A stretch of DNA of 48,256 nucleotides from Clostridiales bacterium (GCA_012513645.1 JAAZBU010000018.1:1-48256); one strand, 5' to 3'. Positions 1-9,320 are shown, numbered from the stretch's first letter. A program made the numbers and translations. Notes: a model not told the origin generated them from the letters alone.

Positions 1-1381
1 CCAGCAGCGTGTAGCGGGATGCGGCAGCGCTGTCATTATTCAGGAAGGATGTGCCCTTGCGGTCAGCCAGCGGCACGGCCATGTAGGTGTCGGCCAGGGC
101 ACACAGCTGGGCGAAGGTCTTGGGCACCAGGTACCTGGACAGGCCCAGCTGCGCCCAGGTCTCGTCCCTGCCAGCGCCAAACTGGTAGGTGCCGCCAAAG
201 ATGCCGACCGGCAGGGCATAGGCGTTGCCATCCTGGCTGACGGCCTGCTGAATGCTTTGGTGTATGCGGGCGACTTTGCCGGCGATGACCGGGTCATCCG
301 ACAGGTTCAGCAGGCGTCCGTCCTTTACCAGGCTGCTGAAATCACCCTGTGTGAGGGATATGTAGGCCACGTCCCAGGCGTTTTCGGGGTTTAATATGTG
401 CTCAAACTCCGCATCATATTCCACTTGAATCCTTTCGATCTGACGGGCGGGGTTCTCGGCCAGAAAAACCTCGTCCATGCTCCAGCCGTAGCCCAACACC
501 CTGACGATACCCGGGGCGGACGGGGGTGCCGCGGCCGGCTCTGCCGGCGGGGTCTGGGCGGCAATCTCGGCCTTGGCGGTCGCAGACAGGGCGGGGGATA
601 CGCGCACCGTCCAGGCATCCCGGTGCAGGTCATCCCGCATGCCCTGGGCATCCGTCTCGCGGAAGCCGACAGACATCGACAGGTCATAGCTCTCCGCCCG
701 GCGCAGCTGTCCATCGCTCACCGAAAAGGCAAAGCGCACGGTACCATCCTCCTGCGGAATCAGGCTGTATCCGGTGTCTGCCTCCACGGCCTGTTGGCCG
801 ATGACAATGTTGTTCACCCGCACCCACATCGTCAGCATCCTGGCGCCATGATTTGCCGCCAGCTCGCTGTAGCTGAGCGCGGTATCCGGGATGTTCATCT
901 CCATGTCATAGTGCACGGCGTAGCCGGCAGGGTCGTTCACGCTGTAGTCCTCGGGCACCAGCACCACATTGCTGCCCGCCTTGGGGGCAATGATGCCCGT
1001 GCCGTACAGGCCCGGCATATTGCCCTCGGCCTGGTAGACCACTTCCTCCAGGGTGACCAGCAGGTCGTCAAAGGCGTGGGTTTGGCCGACGGTTGCGATG
1101 TCGCCCTTGAGCAGGGCCTCCTCCTTCTCCTTGCCATAGAGGAAGCCGAACACCTCGGCCGTGGGGGACAGCATGGCTGCGACTGCAACAGCCGCCAGCA
1201 GCAGCGTCAGGGCCAGCGCCAGGGCGAGGCCAAGGCTTAGTTTCTTTTTCATTACAGGGGTCTCCTTTCCCGCTTTCAGGTAATCCAGGTTGTGCGCAAC
1301 AAAGGCGGTGAAGGCAGGGGGCGTCTCGGGGAACAGCGCTTTCAGGCGCTCGCTGCTGAGCGCATTCTTTTTCTTCATCAT
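1..1381 (-). CDS. Membrane-anchored anti-sigma-like protein with an extracellular solute-binding-protein-like domain (partial, runs off the window start)
   Basis: Hand translation of the minus strand from 1381: MMKKKNALSSERLKALFPETPPAFTAFVAHNLDYLKAGKETPVMKKKLSLGLALALALTLLLAAVAVAAMLSP..., one TM segment, then ...IQVEYDAEFEHILNPENAWDVAYISLTQGDFSSLVKDGRLLNLSDDP...DGNAYALPVGIFGG.... Open to the window edge, so absent from the ORF track. Start overlaps the stop of the sigma gene (ATGA). Confidence 0.75.
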   Translation of the reverse strand, partial: MMKKKNALSSERLKALFPETPPAFTAFVAHNLDYLKAGKETPVMKKKLSLGLALALALTLLLAAVAVAAMLSPTAEVFGFLYGKEKEEALLKGDIATVGQTHAFDDLLVTLEEVVYQAEGNMPGLYGTGIIAPKAGSNVVLVPEDYSVNDPAGYAVHYDMEMNIPDTALSYSELAANHGARMLTMWVRVNNIVIGQQAVEADTGYSLIPQEDGTVRFAFSVSDGQLRRAESYDLSMSVGFRETDAQGMRDDLHRDAWTVRVSPALSATAKAEIAAQTPPAEPAAAPPSAPGIVRVLGYGWSMDEVFLAENPARQIERIQVEYDAEFEHILNPENAWDVAYISLTQGDFSSLVKDGRLLNLSDDPVIAGKVARIHQSIQQAVSQDGNAYALPVGIFGGTYQFGAGRDETWAQLGLSRYLVPKTFAQLCALADTYMAVPLADRKGTSFLNNDSAAASRYTLL

Positions 1382-1854
1382 GGGGCTACCTCCCAGTCCA
1401 CTAACCTTTGTTTGAGTGCCCGGCGGGCGCGGAACAGCCTGTTTTTTACCGCTGTTGCCGTGATGCCCAGCGCCCGGGCGGTCTCTTTGGCAGTAAAGTT
1501 TTCCATGTAGTAGAGCAGCACGGGCGTGCGCAGGTTTTCGGGCAACAGCGCGATGGCCGCGCTCAGCTCCGATTCCTCCGGCTGGTGTTCTTCCCCGGTG
1601 CTTATCACCTCGGTCACGGGGGATACGCGCATGCGCTGGCGCTGGATGTTGCGGCACTCGTTGATCACGATGCGCGTGAGGTAGGGCCGGAAACGCGCCG
1701 GGTCTACCCTGTCGCGCGTGGACCAGGCCTTGAACAACGCCTGCTGCACGGCGTCCTTGCAGTCTGCCTCATGGCGCAGTATGCTCATGGACAGTCGGTA
1801 CAGCGCCGGTGTCAGCGCCAGTGTCTCCTCGGTAAACTGTTCAACAGAAATCAT
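1378..1854 (-). CDS. ECF-type RNA polymerase sigma factor
   Basis: MISVEQFTEETLALTPALYRLSMSILRHEADCKDAVQQALFKAW...LPENLRTPVLLYYMENFTAKETARALGITATAVKNRLFRARRALKQRL; AAGGAG ribosome-binding site upstream of the ATG at 1854. Confidence 0.9.
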   Translation of the reverse strand: MISVEQFTEETLALTPALYRLSMSILRHEADCKDAVQQALFKAWSTRDRVDPARFRPYLTRIVINECRNIQRQRMRVSPVTEVISTGEEHQPEESELSAAIALLPENLRTPVLLYYMENFTAKETARALGITATAVKNRLFRARRALKQRLVDWEVAP

Positions 1855-2042
1855 GAACTGCTCCTTACAGGGGTACATACCTTGAAAGCGCGGATGCATC
1901 CTCTTGCTCTCATTTATATATACGGCCGGGAAGTGCAAAAGGATAGATAAAAAGAAAATATGATGCCCGGCAGCAAAGAAAGACACCCAGCCTGGCAAAT
2001 GCGCAGCTGGGTGTACTGTAAGGCCGCCGGCTGTTGGGGCGG

Positions 2043-3053
2043 CTACTCCTGCACCCGCCAGATCAGGATGGTCAGCGCGCCGTCCTGGGCGCTGCCGTCG
2101 ATGCGCACGGGGAAGGGATACAGGTTGCGGAAGACCAGGTTGAGGTTTTTGTTGCCCACGGCAGCATCCGCGTGCAGCGGCAGGTAGCTGGCCCCGCTGG
2201 GCCCGTGGGGGCGGCGCTTGAGTATGTTCAGGCCGGGCAGCTGCATCAGCGCGTTGTACAGGGTGCTGCTCACCTGGCAGGTGCCGCCGCCGTAGCCCAG
2301 CACGGTTTCGCCGTCCACCAGCACATTGGCCGGCAGGTAGCCCGAGCGCGCGTTGTAGGGCCCCACATCGCGGTTGAAGTCAAAGACTTCGTTTTGCGCC
2401 ATCACAAAGGGGCGCATGCGCTCACAGGCCACGGTGATGTTCTGCATGCGGCCCAGGTTGGTTTCATCGGTGGTGATGCGGTAAAAGGAGGTGTAGGCCG
2501 CGATGGGGGCGCTGTCGTCCGCCGTGTCCACGCTGTCAAACAGGGGCTGCAATTCGCTCAGCAGCCGGGTATCGACATACCCGTACTGGCGGTGGTAAAT
2601 CAGCTTGCCCCAGCCGTTTTCCATGCCGATAAAGGCCAGCCGTGCGCCGGGATGCAAGGTGATCAGCGTGTCGCTGCCGGCATCGGGCGCGGCCTTGACG
2701 GGCGCCTCCTGCGCCACCCAGCCGATGTAGCCGGAGGTAACGGCGGGGTACTTGGGCGTGCGCGCCGCATCCACCGGAGCCACCCGGGTATCGTCCACAT
2801 AGCGGCGCCGCACATAGCCGGTCATGCCATTGGTGCGGATGTACAGCCAGTCGGGCGCCATCTCCAGAATTTCGATGGGGTAGCGCACGGACAGGTAGCT
2901 GACAATGGGCGCGTCATTATTGGGCTGGCTGAGCAGATGCGTTGGCTTGGCCAGCCTCCCGGTGTACAGCGCCGCGGGCTCCGCCGCCTGCTGTGCCACG
3001 GCGGATGCCGTCAGCAAAATCAACAGCAGGATGACCGCAACGGCGCGCTTCAT
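2043..3053 (-). CDS. VanW-like family protein with SH3-like N-terminal region
   Basis: Signal peptide; YNSFYRITTDETNLGRMQNI...VFDFNRDVGPYNARSGYLPANVLVDGETVLGYGGGTCQVSSTLYNALMQLPGL typical of VanW domain. Confidence 0.88.
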   Translation of the reverse strand: MKRAVAVILLLILLTASAVAQQAAEPAALYTGRLAKPTHLLSQPNNDAPIVSYLSVRYPIEILEMAPDWLYIRTNGMTGYVRRRYVDDTRVAPVDAARTPKYPAVTSGYIGWVAQEAPVKAAPDAGSDTLITLHPGARLAFIGMENGWGKLIYHRQYGYVDTRLLSELQPLFDSVDTADDSAPIAAYTSFYRITTDETNLGRMQNITVACERMRPFVMAQNEVFDFNRDVGPYNARSGYLPANVLVDGETVLGYGGGTCQVSSTLYNALMQLPGLNILKRRPHGPSGASYLPLHADAAVGNKNLNLVFRNLYPFPVRIDGSAQDGALTILIWRVQE

Positions 3054-4108
3054 GAGCGGATATCGTCCCGGTAAAAGGCGATGAACAGCACGCCGTCCTG
3101 CACGTGGGAGCTGATGCGGATGGCAAAATCGTAATCGTTGCGGAAGATGAAGTTGAGGTCGCCCGAGGAGGCGTCCACCCCATGGGGCAGGTAGGGGGCG
3201 CCGTTGCGCCCGTGGGGCGCGCGGGCCAGCACGGTCAGCCCGGTCAGCTGCAGCACCACGTTGTACAGCGTGCTGCTCAGCTGGCAGCTGCCGCCGCCCA
3301 CCGAGGGCACCAGTTCGCCCTCAAACAGACCCCAGGAGCTGAGGTACCCGTTGCGGCGGGAGAAGGGGCCCACGGTGCCGTTGAAGTCCAGCGTCTCGCC
3401 GGGCTGCATCACGCGGTCCATGCGGTCCACGCCCACCTTGATGTTCTCGATGCGGTTGAGGTTCATGTCATTCTCGGCGATGTTGTAAAACGAGTTGTAG
3501 ACGGCCAGCGGGGTCAGCTGGTCGCCGCTTTGCTCGTTGGGTGCAACCATCTGCAGGTCGGGCAAATTGGCCGTGTCCACATAGCCAAACTGACGCTTGA
3601 AGATCAGCCGTGCCCAGCCGCTCGATATATCCACAAAGGCCAGCTGCGTGCCCGCCTGCAGGGTGATCAGCACCTCGCTGCCCACCTCCGGCGCGGCCAT
3701 CACCTGGGTCTCCCTGTCCAGCGTGGTGTAGTACTGGCTGACCACCGTGCCGTAGCGCGGCGTGGTCACAGGATCCACCGCCACGATGTTGGAGGTGCGG
3801 TGCCGCAGCACAAAGCCCGTGCGCTTGCCGTAGTTGATCTCCAGGTAGTTGGGCAGCACATCCACAATGTCGATGGAGGAGCCGGCCTTCAAGGTGCCCA
3901 GGCGCTTGACGCTGCTGTCCGGGCTGATCACGTCGGGCGTGTAGTAGACGCCTGTGCCGCTGTCCGCCCCATAATCCAGCGAGATGCGCCCGGTATAGAT
4001 CACGGGCTTTTTGGTGGCGGCAATAGCGCCCTGGGGGGCAGCCATGCCCAGCACGAGGGCGAGAAGCATCAGGCACGCGGCCAATCGTTTTTTCATCATG
4101 AGGTTCAC
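3050..4108 (-). CDS. VanW-like family protein (tandem paralog of the adjacent gene)
   Basis: YNSFYNIAENDMNLNRIENIKVGVDRMDRVMQPGETLDFNGTVGPFSRRNGYLSSWGLFEGELVPSVGGGSCQLSSTLYNVVLQLTGL; overlaps the next gene by 4 bp. Confidence 0.88.
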   Translation of the reverse strand: MNLMMKKRLAACLMLLALVLGMAAPQGAIAATKKPVIYTGRISLDYGADSGTGVYYTPDVISPDSSVKRLGTLKAGSSIDIVDVLPNYLEINYGKRTGFVLRHRTSNIVAVDPVTTPRYGTVVSQYYTTLDRETQVMAAPEVGSEVLITLQAGTQLAFVDISSGWARLIFKRQFGYVDTANLPDLQMVAPNEQSGDQLTPLAVYNSFYNIAENDMNLNRIENIKVGVDRMDRVMQPGETLDFNGTVGPFSRRNGYLSSWGLFEGELVPSVGGGSCQLSSTLYNVVLQLTGLTVLARAPHGRNGAPYLPHGVDASSGDLNFIFRNDYDFAIRISSHVQDGVLFIAFYRDDIRS

Positions 4109-4326
4109 TCCTTGTTGTCGGGGGTTTGCTTTTTCTCGAGCTTTTTGTAGCTGCCGTCCTCCTGCTGGAGGTACACATTGTCCAGCTGCTGGCGGAATCC
4201 GTCGCGGAAGTCGGCCAGGTATTCGCGCCGCAGGTCCTCCAACTCAATCAGCTCAGCGCTGCTGAGGCCCTGCTCGCGCTTTTTGCGCGACAGCGAGAGC
4301 ATGTATGCTACCCTCTCCTTATCCAT
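4105..4326 (-). CDS. DUF896 (YnzC-like) domain protein
   Basis: MDKERVAYMLSLSRKKREQGLSSAELIELEDLRREYLADFRDGFRQQLDNVYL; characteristic short helical DUF896 sequence. Confidence 0.85.
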   Translation of the reverse strand: MDKERVAYMLSLSRKKREQGLSSAELIELEDLRREYLADFRDGFRQQLDNVYLQQEDGSYKKLEKKQTPDNKE

Positions 4327-5257
4327 GATACCCAATCCTCTCCAACATCCGCAACCCCAGCCCCATGGGCAGACATAATAGCAAAGTATATAGCCCGTAG
4401 GTGAGCCACTTGCTCATCTCAGACCGGTCCACCTTGAACTCCAGCCACAGGATGCCGCCCAGAATGACAGGCAGCAGGCCCAGCGTCCACACGGCCAGTA
4501 TTTTGTGCCCGCCCTGCCGCAGCAGCCGCACGGCCAGATAGATCAGAATCAGGGAAAACAGCGTCACGGCCAGCACCTGCTGCAGGCCCACAAAGCTGAA
4601 GCGGATATGCTGGTCAAAGCGCAGGCTTTCAAACAGTGTCTGCGTCACGCCGAAGGCCAGCCCGGCAAACAGCGCGGTGCGCCCCGCCTCGGGATGGCGG
4701 CGCAGGCTGCGCAGGGCCAGCAGGCACAGGATCAGCGCCCCCGCGCTCTCAAGCAGGTAGGTGCGCAGGTAGGCGTCATAGTCGTCCCGCATGGCCAGAA
4801 AGGTGTTGTCCAGCACGCCGGTGACCAGCGGCCGGCTGATGCCCAGCGCCGTGTACCCCTCGCCCAGCCGGGCGACGGCGATAAAGGCAAACAGCGCCGG
4901 GGCCAGCCTGTCCAGCCACAGCGCCGCCTTGACGCCTGTCAGCCTCGCGGCCAGCAGGCCGCCCAGCACCGCGCCCAGCAGCGCGCCAAACATGGAGAAG
5001 CCGCCCACCCGCAGGTTGAGCACATTGGCAGGCGTGAGGAAGGGGGCGAAGGTGATATCACACAGCACATACACCAGGCGCGCCAGAATCAGCCCAAAGA
5101 TGGGGGACAACAGGCAGGTGAGGGCGGCGGCGTTCTTTCGCGCCTCCTCCCGGCCGGCCAGGTGGATCAGCAGCAGGCCGGCCGCCAGGCAGCCGGCGGC
5201 CACAAGCAGCCCGTAAGCATACACGGTGAGGCCAAGGAAGTTCATCTGCGATGTCAC
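4319..5257 (-). CDS. Prolipoprotein diacylglyceryl transferase-like membrane protein (Lgt-like, probably non-canonical)
   Basis: Multi-TM protein with GGFSMFGALLGAVLGG and RLGEGYTALGIS at positions corresponding to Lgt motifs; GTG start overlapping the upstream stop. Confidence 0.7.
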   Translation of the reverse strand: MTSQMNFLGLTVYAYGLLVAAGCLAAGLLLIHLAGREEARKNAAALTCLLSPIFGLILARLVYVLCDITFAPFLTPANVLNLRVGGFSMFGALLGAVLGGLLAARLTGVKAALWLDRLAPALFAFIAVARLGEGYTALGISRPLVTGVLDNTFLAMRDDYDAYLRTYLLESAGALILCLLALRSLRRHPEAGRTALFAGLAFGVTQTLFESLRFDQHIRFSFVGLQQVLAVTLFSLILIYLAVRLLRQGGHKILAVWTLGLLPVILGGILWLEFKVDRSEMSKWLTYGLYTLLLCLPMGLGLRMLERIGYHG

Positions 5258-6240
5258 GGGTTGCCCTCCGGCCCGGCCAGGGTGGCGAAATAAAGCATGT
5301 CGCTCTGAGCGCGCTCGTTGTTGCGGCTCTTTTGCTGGTAGTAGCCGCCGTTGTATACCATGGTGGCCGAGTTGCCGCCGTCAAAGTTAAAGGCCTGCGT
5401 GCAGCCCAGGCTGAGCATGAAATCGGCCAGCTCCTGATGCGTCACGCCCTGGGAATCCTTGGTTCGGCCCTCGGCCAGCACCAGCACGTAGCTCAATGGC
5501 CCTGTCTGGCCGATGGCCATGCGGGGCTCACGGCCCTTGGGGTTGTAGCCGTAGTCCGGGTCCATGGCCAGCACCTGGCCATCCTTCACCAGCGCCGGGC
5601 CAAAGGTAAAGGCGTTGATGATCTGACGGCCGGTGGCCTGGAAGGCCTCTACCTCGTCCTTTTGCGATTTGACAAACACATGCAGGTCGCCCAGCTCGTC
5701 GGTGATGAGCAGGTCCTTCTTGCTGTTGTACTTGGTGCGGATTTTTTCGCCCATGCGGTACTCAAAGGACGTCTTCACCGGGTCGTTGGACAGGTAGTTG
5801 GCGTTAATGGCGATGATGGCGTTGTTCTTCTGCGCCATGGAGGAGATCAACGCCAGCTTGTTGGAGCCGGGCTTGCCTGCCGTGGCCGTGCGCAGCTGGG
5901 ACGGATCGCTCACCGTGATGCGGGCGATGCGCCAGACGACGTGATCCTTGTCCAGCGTTTCAAGCGAAAGGGTGATGCTGCTGTCGCTATAGCCGGCCTC
6001 GGTAAAGGCCTGCTGATCGGGCACGCGGCCGGGGCTCAAGTCCATGGGCAGCGGGGCCAGGGGCGCTTCCGCCCGGGCGGCGGGCATCAGCCAGTAAAGC
6101 CAGCCGCTCTCCTCGGGCAGTTCTTCCAGCATGCGGTTGCGCTCCTCATCCAGCAGGGCGCCCGAGGGCACCAGCAGGGGCAGGCTCAGCACAAACAGGG
6201 CGGCAAACAGCAGGCAAAACAGTCTGGCGGTACGGGTCAT
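5254..6240 (-). CDS. Phosphodiester glycosidase (NAGPA-like) family exopolysaccharide-associated protein
   Basis: Signal sequence MTRTARLFCLLFAALFVLSLPLLV; INAFTFGPALVKDG...PRMAIGQTGPLSYVLVLAEGR...GVTHQELADFMLSLGCTQAFNFDGGNSATMVYNG. Confidence 0.88.
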   Translation of the reverse strand: MTRTARLFCLLFAALFVLSLPLLVPSGALLDEERNRMLEELPEESGWLYWLMPAARAEAPLAPLPMDLSPGRVPDQQAFTEAGYSDSSITLSLETLDKDHVVWRIARITVSDPSQLRTATAGKPGSNKLALISSMAQKNNAIIAINANYLSNDPVKTSFEYRMGEKIRTKYNSKKDLLITDELGDLHVFVKSQKDEVEAFQATGRQIINAFTFGPALVKDGQVLAMDPDYGYNPKGREPRMAIGQTGPLSYVLVLAEGRTKDSQGVTHQELADFMLSLGCTQAFNFDGGNSATMVYNGGYYQQKSRNNERAQSDMLYFATLAGPEGNP

Positions 6241-6241
6241 G

Positions 6242-7363
6242 TTACATGTTCCTTTCGGTGGCGTGGTCCGCAAACACCCAGGAGCGTTGCAGACGATAGT
6301 TGGCAAAGAACAGGCAGGTGTCGATGATGATTTTGAGCAGCGTGCGGTCAACCCCCAGCCACTCGTGTAATGTGCTGACCAAGCCGGCGGACAGCGCCAT
6401 CACCACCACCGCCAGCAGCACATAGCGTCGGAAGGCGCCCTTGCTTTTCTCGATGCGAAACACAAAGGCCTTGTTGGCCTTGAAGTTGAACACCGCAGAG
6501 ATGCTGCGGGCAATGGCCGTGGCCAGCAGCACATGCCAGGATACATCCCACAGAACCATGGCATTGGGGCTGAGGCCGGTCAGCGGCAGCAGCCACTTGT
6601 CCAGCGCCGTGAACAGCCCGATATCCAGCACCGTGGACAGCCCGCTGGCAGAGGCGTATTTGAAGAAGTTTTTAAACAACTGGCCGTAGATGCGTACCGA
6701 ATCGTGAAACGGCCGGAAGTGGGTGCGGCGGTTTTCCTCCAGGTAGATGGTCTGGATGGTGACGATGTGAAAGGTGATGTGCCTGCTGGAGGCCAAAATG
6801 AGCATGTTCATCTCATATTCAAAGCGGTCGCCGGGCACCTCCAGCATCAGGGGCACCAGATCCATGGTGAAGCCGCGCAGCCCGGTCTGGGTATCGGGCA
6901 GCCACTTGCCGTACAGCAGCGCAAAGAAAAAGCTGGTCAACCGGTTGCCTGCACGGCTTTTGCCGGGCACGTTGTCGGCCTTGAAATCGCGCGAGCCCAG
7001 GATCAGCTGCTCCGGGTGCAAGGCCATGGCCTGGGCCACCTTGAGCAGGTCGGGCGCTGTGTGCTGGCCATCGGAATCGGCGGTGACAATGCCGGGCGCG
7101 CCCGGCCAGTTTTGCTGAATGTAGCGCATGCCATGCTTGAGGGCATGGCCCTTGCCGCCGTTGACCGGGTAGCCGATCACCGTGCAGGCAGGCAGCGACT
7201 TGAGGTCATCAAAAAGCGCGGCGTATTCAGGCCCCGAGCCGTCGTCCACCACCAAAATGCGGGTAAAGCCGTGGGCGACCAGGTCGTCCACATATTCGGG
7301 GAGCAGGTGATCCGGGTGCAGGCTGGGGATTAACACCGCCACGTCAAGGGGATTCATGCTCAA
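6242..7363 (-). CDS. Family 2 glycosyltransferase fused to a GtrA-like domain
   Basis: VAVLIPSLHPD...ILVVDDGSGPEY...VNGGKGHALKHGMRYI...IVTADSDGQHTAPDL, C-terminal multi-TM GtrA-like part; TTG start with AAAGGA upstream. Confidence 0.85.
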   Translation of the reverse strand: MSMNPLDVAVLIPSLHPDHLLPEYVDDLVAHGFTRILVVDDGSGPEYAALFDDLKSLPACTVIGYPVNGGKGHALKHGMRYIQQNWPGAPGIVTADSDGQHTAPDLLKVAQAMALHPEQLILGSRDFKADNVPGKSRAGNRLTSFFFALLYGKWLPDTQTGLRGFTMDLVPLMLEVPGDRFEYEMNMLILASSRHITFHIVTIQTIYLEENRRTHFRPFHDSVRIYGQLFKNFFKYASASGLSTVLDIGLFTALDKWLLPLTGLSPNAMVLWDVSWHVLLATAIARSISAVFNFKANKAFVFRIEKSKGAFRRYVLLAVVVMALSAGLVSTLHEWLGVDRTLLKIIIDTCLFFANYRLQRSWVFADHATERNM

Positions 7364-7527
7364 GTCTGCCGGTCCTTTCAGGTTTTGCCCGGAGGCATTT
7401 GGGCCCCCCTATGATAGCGCGAAAGCCCATAAAAGTAAATGAAACAGCCGCCTTGTTACAAGGGTTTCATTCCGGGCAATGGTTGCGGTATACTCTTGTT
7501 AACGAGCAACACAACCCAGGAGGCAAC

Positions 7528-8658
7528 ATGACGGACTATGGCTTTGCCCGCCCGGGCGATGAGATGGAGATTCTGGATCTGGCCAACATGGTGTTCAGCA
7601 TGGCGGATGCGCCGACAGACTTTGTGCGTCTTCACCCCGCTGTGTACAGCCGGCCGGGCTTTGCCGGCATACACGCGGTGGCCAGGGAAGAGGGGCGCAT
7701 GGTGGCCATGGCGGCGCTCAAGCCCATGCAGGTGCGCCTGAGCGCGGAGGAGCGCCTTGCCTGCGGGTTCATCGGCACGGTGTGCACCCACCCGCGGCAT
7801 GAGCGCCAGGGGCACATGCGCCGCCTGATGCAGCTGCTGGAGGAGCGGGGGCGCCGGCAGGGCATGGCGCTGCTGATGCTGGGCGGCCAGCGCCAGCTGT
7901 ACCAGCGCTACGGCTACGAGCAGGGGGCAACGGCGCTGCATGAAACACTTACCCGCCGCAACCTGAGCGCCGTGGCGGATGCGGGGACGCCCTATGCCTT
8001 TGTCGCGCTGGAGGAGGTTGATGCCCCCGTGCTGGATACCATCTACAATTTGTACCTGGGCCAGCTATTGGTAGACCATCGTGAAAAGGATGCCCTTGTC
8101 CGCGTTCTGCGCACCTGGCAGGCGCAGGGGTATGCCGTGCTGCGGGGCGGGCAGCCCTTTGGCTACCTGTGCAGCGATGGGGATCGGCTGTCCGAGTGTG
8201 TGCTGGCGGACGACGCGAAGCTGCCCGAGGTGTTAAAGGCATGGCTGGCGTTCCGCGGGAAGGAGCAATGCGTGATTACCCTGCCGCTGCACCGCGGGCA
8301 GGCCATTGAAGCCGTGGGGCAGCTGGCCGGCAAGTGGCAGCTGGGGGACAGCCTGATGCTGCGTGTGATGGACTGGCCCAAGGTGGTGGGCGGCATGCTG
8401 CGCTTCAAGGCGGCGCAAACCGCGCTGCAGCCGGGGCAGGCTGTCTTTGCCGTGGAGGGCGAGGGATGCTGGCAGATCACGGTGGAGGGGCAAGGGGTGG
8501 CCGTCACCCCGACTGACAAAACGCCCGATGCGGTGTTTTCGCATCGGGCGGCTGTGCGGCAGTTCCTGTCGTCCCACGGCGGCTTGAGGGAGGCGCGGGA
8601 CGCCTTCTACGGCTGGCTGCCCTTGCCGTTTTCCGTGCCTTCACCGGATTGGTTTTGA
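7528..8658 (+). CDS. GNAT family N-acetyltransferase with SCP2-like C-terminal region (Eis-like)
   Basis: ACGFIGTVCTHPRHERQGHMRRLMQLLEERGRRQGMALLMLGGQRQLYQRYGYEQG; AGGAGG ribosome-binding site before the ATG at 7528. Confidence 0.85.
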   Translation: MTDYGFARPGDEMEILDLANMVFSMADAPTDFVRLHPAVYSRPGFAGIHAVAREEGRMVAMAALKPMQVRLSAEERLACGFIGTVCTHPRHERQGHMRRLMQLLEERGRRQGMALLMLGGQRQLYQRYGYEQGATALHETLTRRNLSAVADAGTPYAFVALEEVDAPVLDTIYNLYLGQLLVDHREKDALVRVLRTWQAQGYAVLRGGQPFGYLCSDGDRLSECVLADDAKLPEVLKAWLAFRGKEQCVITLPLHRGQAIEAVGQLAGKWQLGDSLMLRVMDWPKVVGGMLRFKAAQTALQPGQAVFAVEGEGCWQITVEGQGVAVTPTDKTPDAVFSHRAAVRQFLSSHGGLREARDAFYGWLPLPFSVPSPDWF

Positions 8659-9218
8659 GGCGCATCTAAAAACATATAGCTGTTGAGCAGCTTTTTGACG
8701 ATGCTGGCAATCTGCCGGGGCGTCTCCAGCTTGCCAAAGGCCATCCAGTGCTTGAGCATGCCGGCAAACCCGTGGCTGATAAATACATAGGAATAGGCAC
8801 GGGCGTGCTCGTCCGTGCCAAACAGCGTCTCCCAGGTCTCCTTGGTGCTGGGTTTGTTGCGCTCAAACACCTGGGCCAGGAAGGAGGCGCTGTCGGTGCG
8901 AAGCAGGGCGTCGCACTCACGCATGTGGTCGCTGAGGTATTCAAAGATGGCGCTGAGCATGGTCTCCAGCCCGTCCTCGTCGCGCACGGGCGCCTTTGCG
9001 TTCACAATGTCCGTGATGCCGTCCACCACTTCCTTCTCGATCGCCTGGTACAGGTCAAAGATATCGGTGTAGTGCAGGTAAAAGGTGCCGCGGCTGATGT
9101 CGGCAAGCTCGGTGATCTCGCGGATGCTGATGCGCTGCAGCGATCGGGTCTGCAACAGCTCGACCAGCACGTCCTTGAGCGCGTTGCGGGTTTTGGCGGT
9201 TCTGCGGTTGGTTGTCAT
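8607..9218 (-). CDS. TetR/AcrR family transcriptional regulator
   Basis: MTTNRRTAKTRNALKDVLVELLQTRSLQRISIREITELADISRGTFYLHYTDIFDLYQAIEKE; N-terminal TetR HTH. Confidence 0.9.
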   Translation of the reverse strand: MTTNRRTAKTRNALKDVLVELLQTRSLQRISIREITELADISRGTFYLHYTDIFDLYQAIEKEVVDGITDIVNAKAPVRDEDGLETMLSAIFEYLSDHMRECDALLRTDSASFLAQVFERNKPSTKETWETLFGTDEHARAYSYVFISHGFAGMLKHWMAFGKLETPRQIASIVKKLLNSYMFLDAPQNQSGEGTENGKGSQP

Positions 9219-9292
9219 GCTGGCCATGGCCCCTCCATTTGACACATTTGTGCCCGTTGTTCAATGTTGCACAGGATATCTCAATTTGCAGA

Positions 9293-9320
9293 TTGCAGCA
9301 AGCTGCAAAAACAGTATACT
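9293..9320 (+). promoter_or_regulatory. Candidate promoter with embedded palindromic operator (likely TetR site) in the divergent TetR/MMPL intergenic region
   Basis: TTGCAGC-AA-GCTGCAA palindrome at 9293-9308; TTGCAG/16 bp/TATACT possible promoter. Confidence 0.45.

Noticed and set aside
19-1240. Long plus-strand ORFs (for example 398..1240) and the short minus-strand ORFs at the window start
   Set aside because: The correct frame is a minus-strand gene open to the window edge; the listed ORFs are Arg/Pro/His-rich shadow ORFs typical of high-GC DNA.
2034-5293. Plus-strand ORFs 2034..3074, 3104..4150 and 4505..5293
   Set aside because: Antisense shadows (repeated GQ/HQ/RQ-rich sequence) of well-supported VanW and Lgt-like genes; no ribosome-binding sites or recognisable domains.
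8607-8658. 52-bp convergent overlap of the GNAT and TetR coding regions
   Set aside because: Short tail-to-tail overlaps are common in compact genomes; no sign of regulation beyond that.
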